Source of the DNA: Rickettsia typhi | Lineage (GTDB): Bacteria > Pseudomonadota > Alphaproteobacteria > Rickettsiales > UBA1997 | DNA: 54,795 bases | NCBI GenBank assembly: GCA_945862455.1 | Contig: CAMAXU010000010.1 | Location: forward strand, 1 to 54,795 | Reading direction: 5' to 3' | Shown here: in pieces, positions 48,760 to 54,795 of the stretch | Layout: each line of letters starts with the position of its first letter | Numbering within the stretch: the first letter of the stretch is position 1 | Position numbers and translations under genes: made by a program | Notes under the pieces: generated by a model | The model's database searches: none | What the model was told of the DNA's origin: nothing | What the model saw: the letters and a program-made list of their open reading frames with translations, nothing else

Positions 48760-49035
48760 AAACCCGAAATTATTCGCCGAAAAAAATTTCATCGGCTTCT
48801 TTGATAAAATTCTTTGATAAAAATTTAAAGATCGAAGTTTTTAATCCCGCTACGATTAAAAGATAAAATGAGCGAAGATAAGTTTTGAAAATAAAAAAAC
48901 CCAAAACCTCAAAAAACTTTAAAAACCCTTAATCTTAATTCCACATAATGACTATTATGTTAAACTATATTATTCGACTCCCAGAATATGGAGCTCTAAG
49001 TGATTTAAATAAATTCATAATATTTTAGTTAAAGG
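48760..49035. other. Non-coding stretch behind the ankyrin cluster
   Basis: No gene is seen. It contains a short GCCGA...TCGGC hairpin (48776-48796) and a direct tandem TTCTTTGATAAAA pair (about 48798-48823) just after the stop of the ankyrin-like gene. The rest is AT-rich and featureless up to the promoter at 49039. Confidence 0.4.
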
Positions 49036-49038
49036 TTT

Positions 49039-49068
49039 TTGACTTTTTATTTTAACTTTTGCTAAAGT
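49039..49068 (+). promoter_or_regulatory. Sigma-70-type promoter with GC-rich discriminator
   Basis: TTGACT (49039-49044), an 18-nt spacer and TAAAGT (49063-49068), followed by GCGCCTCCC. The same layout (TAAGGT then GCGCCCC) precedes tRNA-fMet at 52052-52079. GC-rich discriminators are typical of stable-RNA promoters under growth control. It points at the structured stretch ending in the terminator at 49110-49159. Confidence 0.5.
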
Positions 49069-49074
49069 GCGCCT

Positions 49075-49159
49075 CCCAAAATTTACTTTTTAGATTTTCT
49101 ACTTTGGGTTTGGTCAAGAAATTTTAGCAATAACGCTAAATTTCTTGACCAAATTTTTT
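49075..49159 (+). ncRNA. Candidate small structured RNA
   Basis: Between the promoter at 49039 and the terminator lie about 85 nt with two stem-loops: CCCAAA/TTTGGG (49075-49108) and the long terminator stem. No ORF fits. It matches no RNA family I recognise, and it is too short for 6S RNA or tmRNA. It could be a regulatory sRNA or the leader of the tRNA-Leu region. Confidence 0.35.
49110..49159 (+). terminator. Strong intrinsic terminator
   Basis: TTGGTCAAGAAATTTTAGC pairs with GCTAAATTTCTTGACCAA (18 bp with one bulged T) around AATAAC and is followed by ATTTTTTC. The longest terminator-type hairpin in the window. Confidence 0.8.
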
Positions 49160-49302
49160 CTAAAAAAATAAGATCTTTAATAGGATTTTATTTTTCTACG
49201 TTCTAAATTTATTAAATCTTCTAAGGTTTATTTACATTTACGGTTTTTTAAAAAAATCGCAAAACTTGAACCTACTACCCATTTAAAGATTATTTTTTAA
49301 AT

Positions 49303-49389
49303 GCCTCTGTGGCGGAATTGGTAGACGCGATAGACTCAAAATCTATTGTCCCTTGGGACGTGTCCGTTCGATTCGGATCGGAGGTACCA
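49303..49389 (+). tRNA. tRNA-Leu (anticodon CAA)
   Basis: An 87-nt class II tRNA. The acceptor GCCTCTG pairs with CGGAGGT (two G-U), the anticodon stem ATAGA/TCTAT encloses CTCAAAA with CAA at 49337-49339, a long variable arm (TGTCCCTTGGGACG) identifies Leu, the T arm is GTCCG TTCGATT CGGAT, and CCA is encoded. It reads UUG. The uppP start lies 23 nt after it. Confidence 0.95.
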
Positions 49390-49411
49390 TCTTTTTACTT
49401 CTCTTTTTAAA

Positions 49412-50209
49412 GTGCTTCATTTTGCCGATTTATTTAAAGCTGTTTTTCTTGGAATTGTTGAAGGATTAACAGAATTCATTCCGGTTTCATCAACAGCGCA
49501 CTTGTTGATTTTTTCTTACCTTATCGATTTTCAAACCATCAAAAATAGTCTCTTCGAAATCGTAATTCAATTAGGCGCGATACTTGCGATTTGCGTAATT
49601 TATCGTCAAAAAATTTTCACAGTTGTTTGTAATTTAAAACAAAAAGAACAACAAAAATTCACACTAAATTTAATTTTGTCTTTCATGCCTGCAGCCATAA
49701 TTGGTGTGCTTTTACATAAATTGATTAAAGAATATCTTTTTTCAAATCTAGTAATCGCAATCAGTTTAATTTTAGGCGGTATAATCATGATTTTAGTTGA
49801 GAAGAAACCAAGAAAATCAGAAGTTGATGATCTTAATAATATCAAACCGATCTCAGCTTTTTACATCGGATTATTTCAATGTCTGGCTATGATTCCCGGA
49901 ATTTCAAGATCAGGCGCAACTATTATTGGCGGGCTTTTGCTTGGATTAAATCGCAAAACTGCAACAGAATTTTCTTTCTTTTTAGCAATTCCAACAATTG
50001 CAGCGGCGAGTTTTTATGATCTTTTAAAAAATTCTTCTGAGCTTACGGGAGCAAATGTTGAACTCATTTTGATTGGATTATTGTCAGCATTTCTATCGGC
50101 AATTTTGGTGATAAAATGGTTTATTACTTTTGTTAGTCGCCACAATTTTATTCCTTTTGGTGTTTATAGAATTGTGCTGGGAATTTTGGTTTTGTTATTT
50201 ATTGCTTAA
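49412..50209 (+). CDS. uppP: Undecaprenyl-diphosphatase
   Basis: UppP (BacA) recycles the undecaprenyl carrier for peptidoglycan and LPS synthesis; it also gives bacitracin resistance. GIVEGLTEFIPVSSTAHLL and MIPGISRSGATIIGGLLLGL are the two active-site motifs, with about eight membrane segments. The start is a GTG at 49412, giving 265 residues; an upstream reading would begin inside tRNA-Leu and is rejected. No in-frame ATG is near the first motif. Confidence 0.94.
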   Translation: MLHFADLFKAVFLGIVEGLTEFIPVSSTAHLLIFSYLIDFQTIKNSLFEIVIQLGAILAICVIYRQKIFTVVCNLKQKEQQKFTLNLILSFMPAAIIGVLLHKLIKEYLFSNLVIAISLILGGIIMILVEKKPRKSEVDDLNNIKPISAFYIGLFQCLAMIPGISRSGATIIGGLLLGLNRKTATEFSFFLAIPTIAAASFYDLLKNSSELTGANVELILIGLLSAFLSAILVIKWFITFVSRHNFIPFGVYRIVLGILVLLFIA

Positions 50210-50224
50210 TTTTAGCAACCTTCC

Positions 50225-50836
50225 CTACTTAAACTTCGGTCCATTAACCCAAACTACAATCGACTTTCTTTCACCCTTCGTGACAGGAGTAACGCGATGC
50301 AAAACAAATGAAGGAAAAGCAATAATAAGCCCTTTATTCATTTTAATTGTTTTTGCATCTTTTTCTTGTCCGAGCACAATCTGAAAATCTCCGCCTTCAA
50401 AATCAACACCCGGCTCACTCAACAAAAACGTCAAAGATAATTTTCTTTTTCCACCCACAGTTTGCTTATTATCACCCATACCCATATCCATATGCAAATC
50501 ATATTTCCCAAGCTGCGAGCTCTTATATTGCGAATATTGAAAAAAATCATAACCATCCAAATCAAAATTATAAAAATCAGCATTCATCTTTTCGATCGCC
50601 CAGTTTAAGCGCTCAAAAATCCATTTATTTTCTTTATTTGGATTATGAAAATTTACCTTTGATTTTCGGACTGCTTCATTCAATGATGCTTCAACTCCAG
50701 TAGTTGCGGTTAGAAATTCTTTTTTTTCGCAATATTCAATTATGCGTGCAATTTCTTCCTTATTAAAAACATTGTCAAAATAAATGTGCGAGAGAATATT
50801 CGTAATATTGTTAGAATTATTGGAAATTTTTTTCAT
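50225..50836 (-). CDS. PKHD-type 2-oxoglutarate/Fe(II) hydroxylase
   Basis: The 203 residues have the double-stranded beta-helix facial triad: His115 and Asp117 (YDLHMDMG), His180 (FVLHRVTPV), and the 2-oxoglutarate-binding Arg190 (KGERKSIVVWVNG). This matches the YbiX/PiuC-type PKHD hydroxylases, some linked to iron uptake. The substrate is unknown. It is divergent from the DnaE fragment with only 26 nt between start codons, and converges on uppP. Confidence 0.85.
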   Translation of the reverse strand: MKKISNNSNNITNILSHIYFDNVFNKEEIARIIEYCEKKEFLTATTGVEASLNEAVRKSKVNFHNPNKENKWIFERLNWAIEKMNADFYNFDLDGYDFFQYSQYKSSQLGKYDLHMDMGMGDNKQTVGGKRKLSLTFLLSEPGVDFEGGDFQIVLGQEKDAKTIKMNKGLIIAFPSFVLHRVTPVTKGERKSIVVWVNGPKFK

Positions 50837-50862
50837 AATTAAAAAATATCTTTTTTAAAAAA

Positions 50863-52050
50863 ATGTCGCAAGACCATCAAAATTCACAAGAAAAATTTGC
50901 AATCCGCTTCGGTCTTGGTGCTATTAAAGCCGTTGGTTTTGGAATGATGCAAACTGCAATTAAAGAGCGTGAAGTCAACGGAAAATTTGCAGATATTTAC
51001 GATTTTGCCGAACGCCTCGATCCTCGTTCAATCAATAAAAAATCAATCGAAGCCTTAGCCAAAGCAGGCGCATTTCAAGACTTGCAAAAAAATCGTCGTC
51101 AAGTTGCGGAATCTTTCGAAATACTTTCCGCCTACTCTGCTCAAAAAACTGAAGCTGCAAATTCTAACCAAATGAGCTTATTTGGCGGACTTCCGGAAGC
51201 CAATGCCAAACCAGAATTAAAAAAAACGCAAGACTGGACAAAAATTGAACGCCTACAAAAAGAATTTGAAGCCTTCGGATATTTTCTCAACGAACACCCG
51301 CTGGACGACAATGTTTCTGAGTTAAAAAAACGCGGCGTAATTTTTTCTGATAAACTCGAACGCGATGAACTTGAAGATGGAAATTTAGTAAAAATGGCCG
51401 GCGTTGTCGCTGGAAGCAAGCATCGCTCCGGACCACGCGGGCGCTTCGCTTACATGACAATTTCTGATCCTTACGGAATTTTTGAAGCAATGATTTTTGA
51501 CGAATCTTTAATTACTTCCGCTCGCGATATTTTAATTGATGGCAGCGTTATCGCGCTTGAATGCCTAATTAAGAAAGATGATGGCGGTGTTAGAATTTTG
51601 ATTCGTGAAGTAAAAAAACTCGAAGAATTCATTCAAAATATCAAAGCCCAAAATAAGGATTTTGAAGACATAAAAAAACAACCTGCGCGCAATAATTATA
51701 ATCGCAATGCCAATAATAATGTTGACGGCTACAATCAACGCTCTGCTCCATCTTACGAGCCTAAAGCACAAGTTTTGCAACAGCAAAGTGAACCAGTATT
51801 TGTAAAAAAAGTTTTATCAAAAGTTGAGATAGTCATCAAAAATCGTGACCCGCTTTTTAGCATAAAATCTTTTCTCTCTCAATATCTTGCCTCAATTAAC
51901 AACGAAAAATTTACCAAAGTTTTTCTGGTTGTTGCCGCCGATAAAAAAATTACTAAAATAGAATTGCCACAAAATTATTTCCTCGACGAGGCTGATATAT
52001 CAAAGCTGCGCCGTATCGAAAAAATAATTGACGTTGAATCGATTTTGTAA
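50863..52050 (+). CDS. dnaE: Freestanding C-terminal part of DNA polymerase III alpha subunit
   Basis: The 395 residues match only the last third of DnaE (about residue 800 to the end in E. coli numbering). IRFGLGAIKAVGFG begins the tandem HhH region (14-75, with SINKKSIEALAKAGAFQ). QMSLFGG (103-109) is a beta-clamp-binding motif like QADMF. The OB fold is VKMAGVVAGSKHRSGPRGRF to about 260, then an Asn-rich linker and the tau-binding C-terminal domain (about 305-395). The PHP and polymerase palm are missing, and upstream DNA encodes a divergent hydroxylase. The frame is intact with its own ATG. It may be one half of a split dnaE or a remnant beside a full copy elsewhere. Confidence 0.85.
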   Translation: MSQDHQNSQEKFAIRFGLGAIKAVGFGMMQTAIKEREVNGKFADIYDFAERLDPRSINKKSIEALAKAGAFQDLQKNRRQVAESFEILSAYSAQKTEAANSNQMSLFGGLPEANAKPELKKTQDWTKIERLQKEFEAFGYFLNEHPLDDNVSELKKRGVIFSDKLERDELEDGNLVKMAGVVAGSKHRSGPRGRFAYMTISDPYGIFEAMIFDESLITSARDILIDGSVIALECLIKKDDGGVRILIREVKKLEEFIQNIKAQNKDFEDIKKQPARNNYNRNANNNVDGYNQRSAPSYEPKAQVLQQQSEPVFVKKVLSKVEIVIKNRDPLFSIKSFLSQYLASINNEKFTKVFLVVAADKKITKIELPQNYFLDEADISKLRRIEKIIDVESIL

Positions 52051-52051
52051 C

Positions 52052-52079
52052 TTGCATTTAGTTTCACCCTTTCTAAGGT
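52052..52079 (+). promoter_or_regulatory. Promoter of tRNA-fMet
   Basis: TTGCAT (52052-52057), a 16-nt spacer and TAAGGT (52074-52079), followed by a GCGCCCC discriminator. It starts 1 nt after the DnaE-fragment stop and lies about 55 nt before the tRNA. The layout parallels the promoter at 49039. Confidence 0.5.
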
Positions 52080-52134
52080 GCGCCCCTTCTTCTTTTGGAA
52101 AAAAGTTTTTCTCTCAACTTTTATCTTCACTTAC

Positions 52135-52211
52135 CGCGGGGTAGAGCAGCCCGGTAGCTTGTCAGGCTCATAACCTGAAGGTCGTTGGTTCAAATCCAGC
52201 CCCCGCAACCA
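52135..52211 (+). tRNA. Initiator tRNA-fMet (anticodon CAT)
   Basis: A 77-nt tRNA. The acceptor begins CGCGGGG and ends CCCCGCA, giving the C1-A72 mismatch that marks initiators. The anticodon loop is CTCATAA with stem TCAGG/CCTGA (52162-52178), so the three stem pairs are A-U, G-C, G-C rather than the usual three G-C. The T arm is GTTGG TTCAAAT CCAGC and CCA is encoded. It is the likely attachment site for the element that follows. Confidence 0.93.
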
Positions 52212-52221
52212 ATTCCAGTTT

Positions 52222-52457
52222 CAAAGAAATCCAATAAAGTCCGATAAGCCTACACAAGAGCGCTTTCATCGCCCCTCACCTGTCCAAAGAAATCCAGCAA
52301 AATCCGCCTGAAGCCAAACTTTTTCTATGTACAAAGCTATGTACAAAAATGGACATTAAAAAGAAATTTTAGTTCCATTGTAAAACCTGCCGAGCTATGA
52401 TTTCAGATGTTCTAGGGCATCTTTAGACCAAAAATTAGTCCAACAAAATCCAATAAG
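52222..52457 (+). repeat. Arm-type direct repeats behind tRNA-fMet
   Basis: Three imperfect copies: TCCAATAAAGTCCGATAAG (52230-52248), TCCAGCAAAATCCGCCTGAA (52293-52312) and TCCAACAAAATCCAATAAG (52439-52457). The first two are also preceded by CAAAGAAA. Their place between the tRNA and the integrase gene fits integrase arm-binding sites of an att region. Copies 1 and 3 match at about 16 of 19 positions. Confidence 0.6.
52325..52348 (+). repeat. 12-bp tandem repeat with TGTACA cores
   Basis: CTATGTACAAAG is followed directly by CTATGTACAAAA. Each contains the TGTACA palindrome. It lies within the 318-nt non-coding att region and could bind integrase or an excision factor. Confidence 0.6.
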
Positions 52458-52529
52458 ATTTATTAAGGTCCATTTTTTTGATGTATAAATGATGCGAAAA
52501 ATGCTTAAAAAACAGTTTTTTCAAAAAAA

Positions 52530-53726
52530 ATGCCAAAAAATAATCGCAGACTTACCGATCGAGAAATCAAAGAAGCTAAGCCAAAAGATAAAAATTATTT
52601 TTTATTTGATGATGCAAAACTAAGACTTCTGATAAGACCAAGTGGCACAAAGGTTTGGCAATATCCTTACAAGCTTCACGAAAAAAATAATACTGTTACG
52701 CTAGGAAAATATGGCGATAGAACAGGGTTTGTGTCATTGGCTGATGCTCGAAAAATGATAGATGAAATTAGAGACCTACTTTCTCGTGGCCTTGATCCAA
52801 ACAAAAATAAAAAATCTCAGAAACAAGAGGCGCTATTAAGAGCCGAAAATACTTTTGAAACTATCGCTGAGGAATGGCGGCAAAAACAATCTTGGACCGA
52901 GAAGCATTCCAAGAATATTCAGAGCCGATTACAAAAAGATGTTTATCCGATAATTGGTTGGAAAGGAATCAAAGAAGTTACGATCCAAGATATTTTGCAA
53001 ATTTTACGAAACATTGAACAGCGCGATGCAATTTCGGTAGCACAAAGAATTAACGGCTACTGCACCGAAATATTTGATTACGCTTTGGTGATGGGAATTT
53101 GCGATTCTAACCCCGCCCTTGGCAGATCGAAATTTCTAAAAGCTCAAACGATACAAAACCGAGCTCATCTTTCAGACAAAGAATTACCTGATTTTATCAG
53201 AAAACTTTACTCATCCGATGACACGAACACAACTTTACTCGCAATCAAACTATTGGTTCTAACCATACAGCGCCCCGGTGAAATCAGATTTGCTGAGTGG
53301 AAGGAGTTTGATGAGAAAAAAGCAATCTGGCATATTCCGGCTGGGAGAATGAAGAAAAAGCGCGAACATCTTGTGCCGCTGCCAAAACAGGCTTTGGAAA
53401 TTCTAAAAAATATTCGAACTCTAAGCGGTCGTTCCCCTTATCTATTTCCTGGAAAAGTTGGAATGATGAAAAAGCCAATTTCTGATGTGGCACTGATTAA
53501 AGCGATGAAAAAACTCAGCGAAAATAAAATGACTCCCCATGGCATTCGCCACACCGGATCAACTATATTAAACGAGAGCAATTTCAATTCCGATTGGATT
53601 GAAAGACAGCTATCGCATGTGGAAGAAAACAAAGTTCGCGGCACTTACAACAAAGCTGAATATTTAGAACAGCGTAAAGAGATGATGCAATGGTGGGCTG
53701 ATTATTTAGACAAATTAAACAAATAA
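52530..53726 (+). CDS. P4-type tyrosine integrase
   Basis: A 398-residue site-specific recombinase. The N-terminal arm-binding domain (DUF4102 pattern) is LTDREIKEAKPKDKNYFLFD onward to about 75 with TVTLGKYGDRTGFVSLADAR. The core-binding domain is about 105-190. The catalytic residues are Arg in TIQRPGEIRFAEW, the HGIRHTG box, the His in LSHVEENKVRGTYN and the nucleophile Tyr in the same block. Such integrases insert genomic islands into tRNA 3' ends; tRNA-fMet is 318 nt upstream. The element extends right and its end is not in the window. Confidence 0.93.
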   Translation: MPKNNRRLTDREIKEAKPKDKNYFLFDDAKLRLLIRPSGTKVWQYPYKLHEKNNTVTLGKYGDRTGFVSLADARKMIDEIRDLLSRGLDPNKNKKSQKQEALLRAENTFETIAEEWRQKQSWTEKHSKNIQSRLQKDVYPIIGWKGIKEVTIQDILQILRNIEQRDAISVAQRINGYCTEIFDYALVMGICDSNPALGRSKFLKAQTIQNRAHLSDKELPDFIRKLYSSDDTNTTLLAIKLLVLTIQRPGEIRFAEWKEFDEKKAIWHIPAGRMKKKREHLVPLPKQALEILKNIRTLSGRSPYLFPGKVGMMKKPISDVALIKAMKKLSENKMTPHGIRHTGSTILNESNFNSDWIERQLSHVEENKVRGTYNKAEYLEQRKEMMQWWADYLDKLNK

Positions 53727-53727
53727 C

Positions 53728-53949
53728 TTACTTAAGCTCATAACTTTTAATTAAGGATTTTATATCCTCTACCCTCCAAGCTACTGCTCTCTCAGCTATT
53801 TTTATAGGTTTTGGATATTTTCCATCTTTCACACCTTGCCACCAAGTCGACCTTCCTACGGGAAAGATATTTAAGATTACCGGAAGACGCACAAATCCAA
53901 TTTCTGGCAATGAATAATTATAGGTTTCTGTTTTCATCGTTACATTCAC
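53728..53949 (-). CDS. AlpA-family regulator / excisionase
   Basis: The 73-residue winged-helix protein has FVRLPVILNIFPVGRSTWWQ and GKYPKPIKIAERAVAWRVED, the AlpA (MerR-like) pattern. These small proteins regulate the integrase or act as directionality factors of P4-type islands. It converges on the integrase gene with 1 nt between stops. A second ATG at 53937 could also be used. The phased CGGTAT array lies just upstream. Confidence 0.85.
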   Translation of the reverse strand: MNVTMKTETYNYSLPEIGFVRLPVILNIFPVGRSTWWQGVKDGKYPKPIKIAERAVAWRVEDIKSLIKSYELK

Positions 53950-53988
53950 ATTTTTGTTAAAAACTGTGAGCGAAACCTAAAAAGTGGG

Positions 53989-54045
53989 CGGTATGGAAAT
54001 CGGTATGGTAGCGGTATTAAAATCGGTATTATTTCGATTATACCG
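53989..54045. repeat. Helically phased CGGTAT array (iteron-like operator)
   Basis: CGGTAT occurs at 53989, 54001, 54012 and 54024 (steps of 12, 11, 12 bp) and once inverted as ATACCG at 54040-54045. The 11-12 bp spacing places the copies on one face of the helix. It lies in the 113-nt gap upstream of alpA and behind the UmuD-like gene, so it is a probable operator for the AlpA regulator or a recognition array for excision or replication. Confidence 0.6.
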
Positions 54046-54062
54046 CAATAAAGAGATGAGTT

Positions 54063-54608
54063 TTAAATGATAGCTGGTTCGTAATTTCTGATAACTCTGG
54101 TAACAACGCCCCAGATTCTATCAAGCGAGCTTTCGTCAATTTCAATGTCGGGACAATTATCGTTGCTGCAAGTGAGTTTGATCTTATCACCTTCTTTGAT
54201 CAGTTTTTTAATAACAGCCTTACCAGTATCAGCGATAGCGATTACGATATTATTATTGTTCAGATCTTTGGTGTGATTAACCAACAAAAGATCATTCTCC
54301 AATATGCCCTCCTCTTTCAAGTTGCAGCCAGACATTTGAATCAGAAAGTGATCCTGAATATTTTTGATCAGTAATTTTTCAGTTGGTTTACGATTTTCGT
54401 GCTGCTCTTTATTGGCGATTGAAGGAACGCCATCTTCAAATTTCATTTCGTAGAATGGCAACTCGTGTTTCTTATAAGCGCTTAAAAGCTTGATGTCATC
54501 TTTGGTTATTTCTGACGGAATTCTTCTCGATTTTGTGTTGCTTGGTTTAGGCTTTCTACCAGCCCCAGTTCTATACCCGCCATGTTTTAATAACTCACTA
54601 GAATTCAT
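54063..54608 (-). CDS. UmuD-like S24-family protein with Asn at the Ser position
   Basis: The 181 residues have an N-terminal GYRTGAGRKP followed by TKSRRIP, as in UmuD-type proteins, then an S24 peptidase domain (about 85-175). In LexA/UmuD the nucleophile Ser is in GDSM; here the aligned block is QMSGCNLKEEGI, placing Asn at the Ser site, with the following ILENDLLLVN intact. The general-base Lys in AVIKKL is kept. Self-cleavage is therefore doubtful. It may be a non-cleavable regulator of the integrated element. No umuC is seen before the window ends. Confidence 0.78.
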   Translation of the reverse strand: MNSSELLKHGGYRTGAGRKPKPSNTKSRRIPSEITKDDIKLLSAYKKHELPFYEMKFEDGVPSIANKEQHENRKPTEKLLIKNIQDHFLIQMSGCNLKEEGILENDLLLVNHTKDLNNNNIVIAIADTGKAVIKKLIKEGDKIKLTCSNDNCPDIEIDESSLDRIWGVVTRVIRNYEPAII

Positions 54609-54616
54609 ATGTTAAT

Positions 54617-54631
54617 TGTCTAAAAATGACA
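54617..54631. promoter_or_regulatory. Possible operator TGTC-N7-GACA
   Basis: A short inverted repeat 8 nt upstream of the UmuD-like start codon. It could be an autoregulatory site, but the half-sites are only 4 bp. Confidence 0.25.
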
Positions 54632-54795
54632 CGATTTTATTCATAAAAAATTCCAACACTTGAAATATGTGGTAAAAAATCAAGATGAGGTTTTGGATCG
54701 ATATCCCACAAAAAATGTTTTTTAAGATTTATTGTTAAACGACCGAACTTTATCGCGATGAATAATAACGAAGTTTTATTTAAGAAATCATTCAA
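54632..54795. other. End of window, non-coding
   Basis: About 160 nt of AT-rich sequence upstream of the UmuD-like gene. I see no gene, repeat or clear promoter in it. Confidence 0.4.

Noticed and set aside
49346-49411. Start of uppP inside tRNA-Leu
   Set aside because: The frame is open through the tRNA, but coding inside a tRNA is implausible; GTG 49412 gives a normal UppP N terminus.

Overview
The window is AT-rich (roughly one third G+C by eye) chromosomal DNA of a Gram-negative alphaproteobacterium. The inference rests on the gene content: LptD, Lgt/LspA, a BamF-like lipoprotein, a type-2 (LSKR-motif) isoleucyl-tRNA synthetase, COQ7 quinone hydroxylase, a two-subunit glycyl-tRNA synthetase beta chain, pyruvate phosphate dikinase, Mrp-type antiporter subunits, several ankyrin proteins and many small palindromic intergenic repeats. 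This mix resembles Rickettsiales or a related host-associated lineage. It still keeps CarA, ProA, Hom, RibH and QueF, so it is less reduced than Rickettsia. The taxonomy is an inference; no rRNA is present.

Layout. 1-409: tail of an IS5-type transposase and a dispersed repeat. 410-4498 (minus): CheD-like protein, unknown protein, queF, lgt, then rhodanese and dnaA. 4581-9990 (plus): carA, two Mrp/Nuo-type membrane subunits and proA, tightly overlapped. 10156-11934: beta-barrel protein with a clear terminator, recR, pncC. 11942-14533 (minus): a C-terminally truncated ileS. 14689-22616: hom, glyS, ppdK and a reverse transcriptase of the defence-associated/unknown-group type. 22731-30582: small exported protein, fmt (minus), lspA, BamF-like lipoprotein, yajC, secD, lptD, trxA and a shortened glutamine-synthetase-like gene. 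30745-34819: mltA, ychF, a TPR protein, coq7. 34892-40498 (minus): complete RND tripartite efflux operon. 40572-43868: ribH, mrpE-like, ligA, yidD. 43876-48759: three ankyrin-type genes, two of them exported. 48760-50209: non-coding stretch with a possible small RNA, tRNA-Leu(CAA), uppP. 50225-52211: 2OG-Fe(II) hydroxylase, a DnaE fragment lacking its polymerase part, initiator tRNA. 52212-54795: start of an integrated element (P4-type integrase, AlpA-like regulator, UmuD-like protein) next to the tRNA-fMet.

Functionally the window is mainly housekeeping: replication initiation, lipoprotein maturation (lgt and lspA), LPS and secretion (lptD, secD, yajC), tRNA charging and formylation (ileS, glyS, fmt, two tRNAs), recombination and repair (recR, ligA), and efflux.

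The parts most worth attention are the solitary reverse transcriptase with a GC-rich hairpin directly behind it, the freestanding DnaE C-terminal module, the truncated ileS, a charge-depleted second antiporter subunit, a CheD-like protein without its catalytic Cys, a UmuD-like protein with Asn at the Ser position, and a helically phased CGGTAT repeat array in the integrated element. All assignments come from reading motifs; no database search was run.
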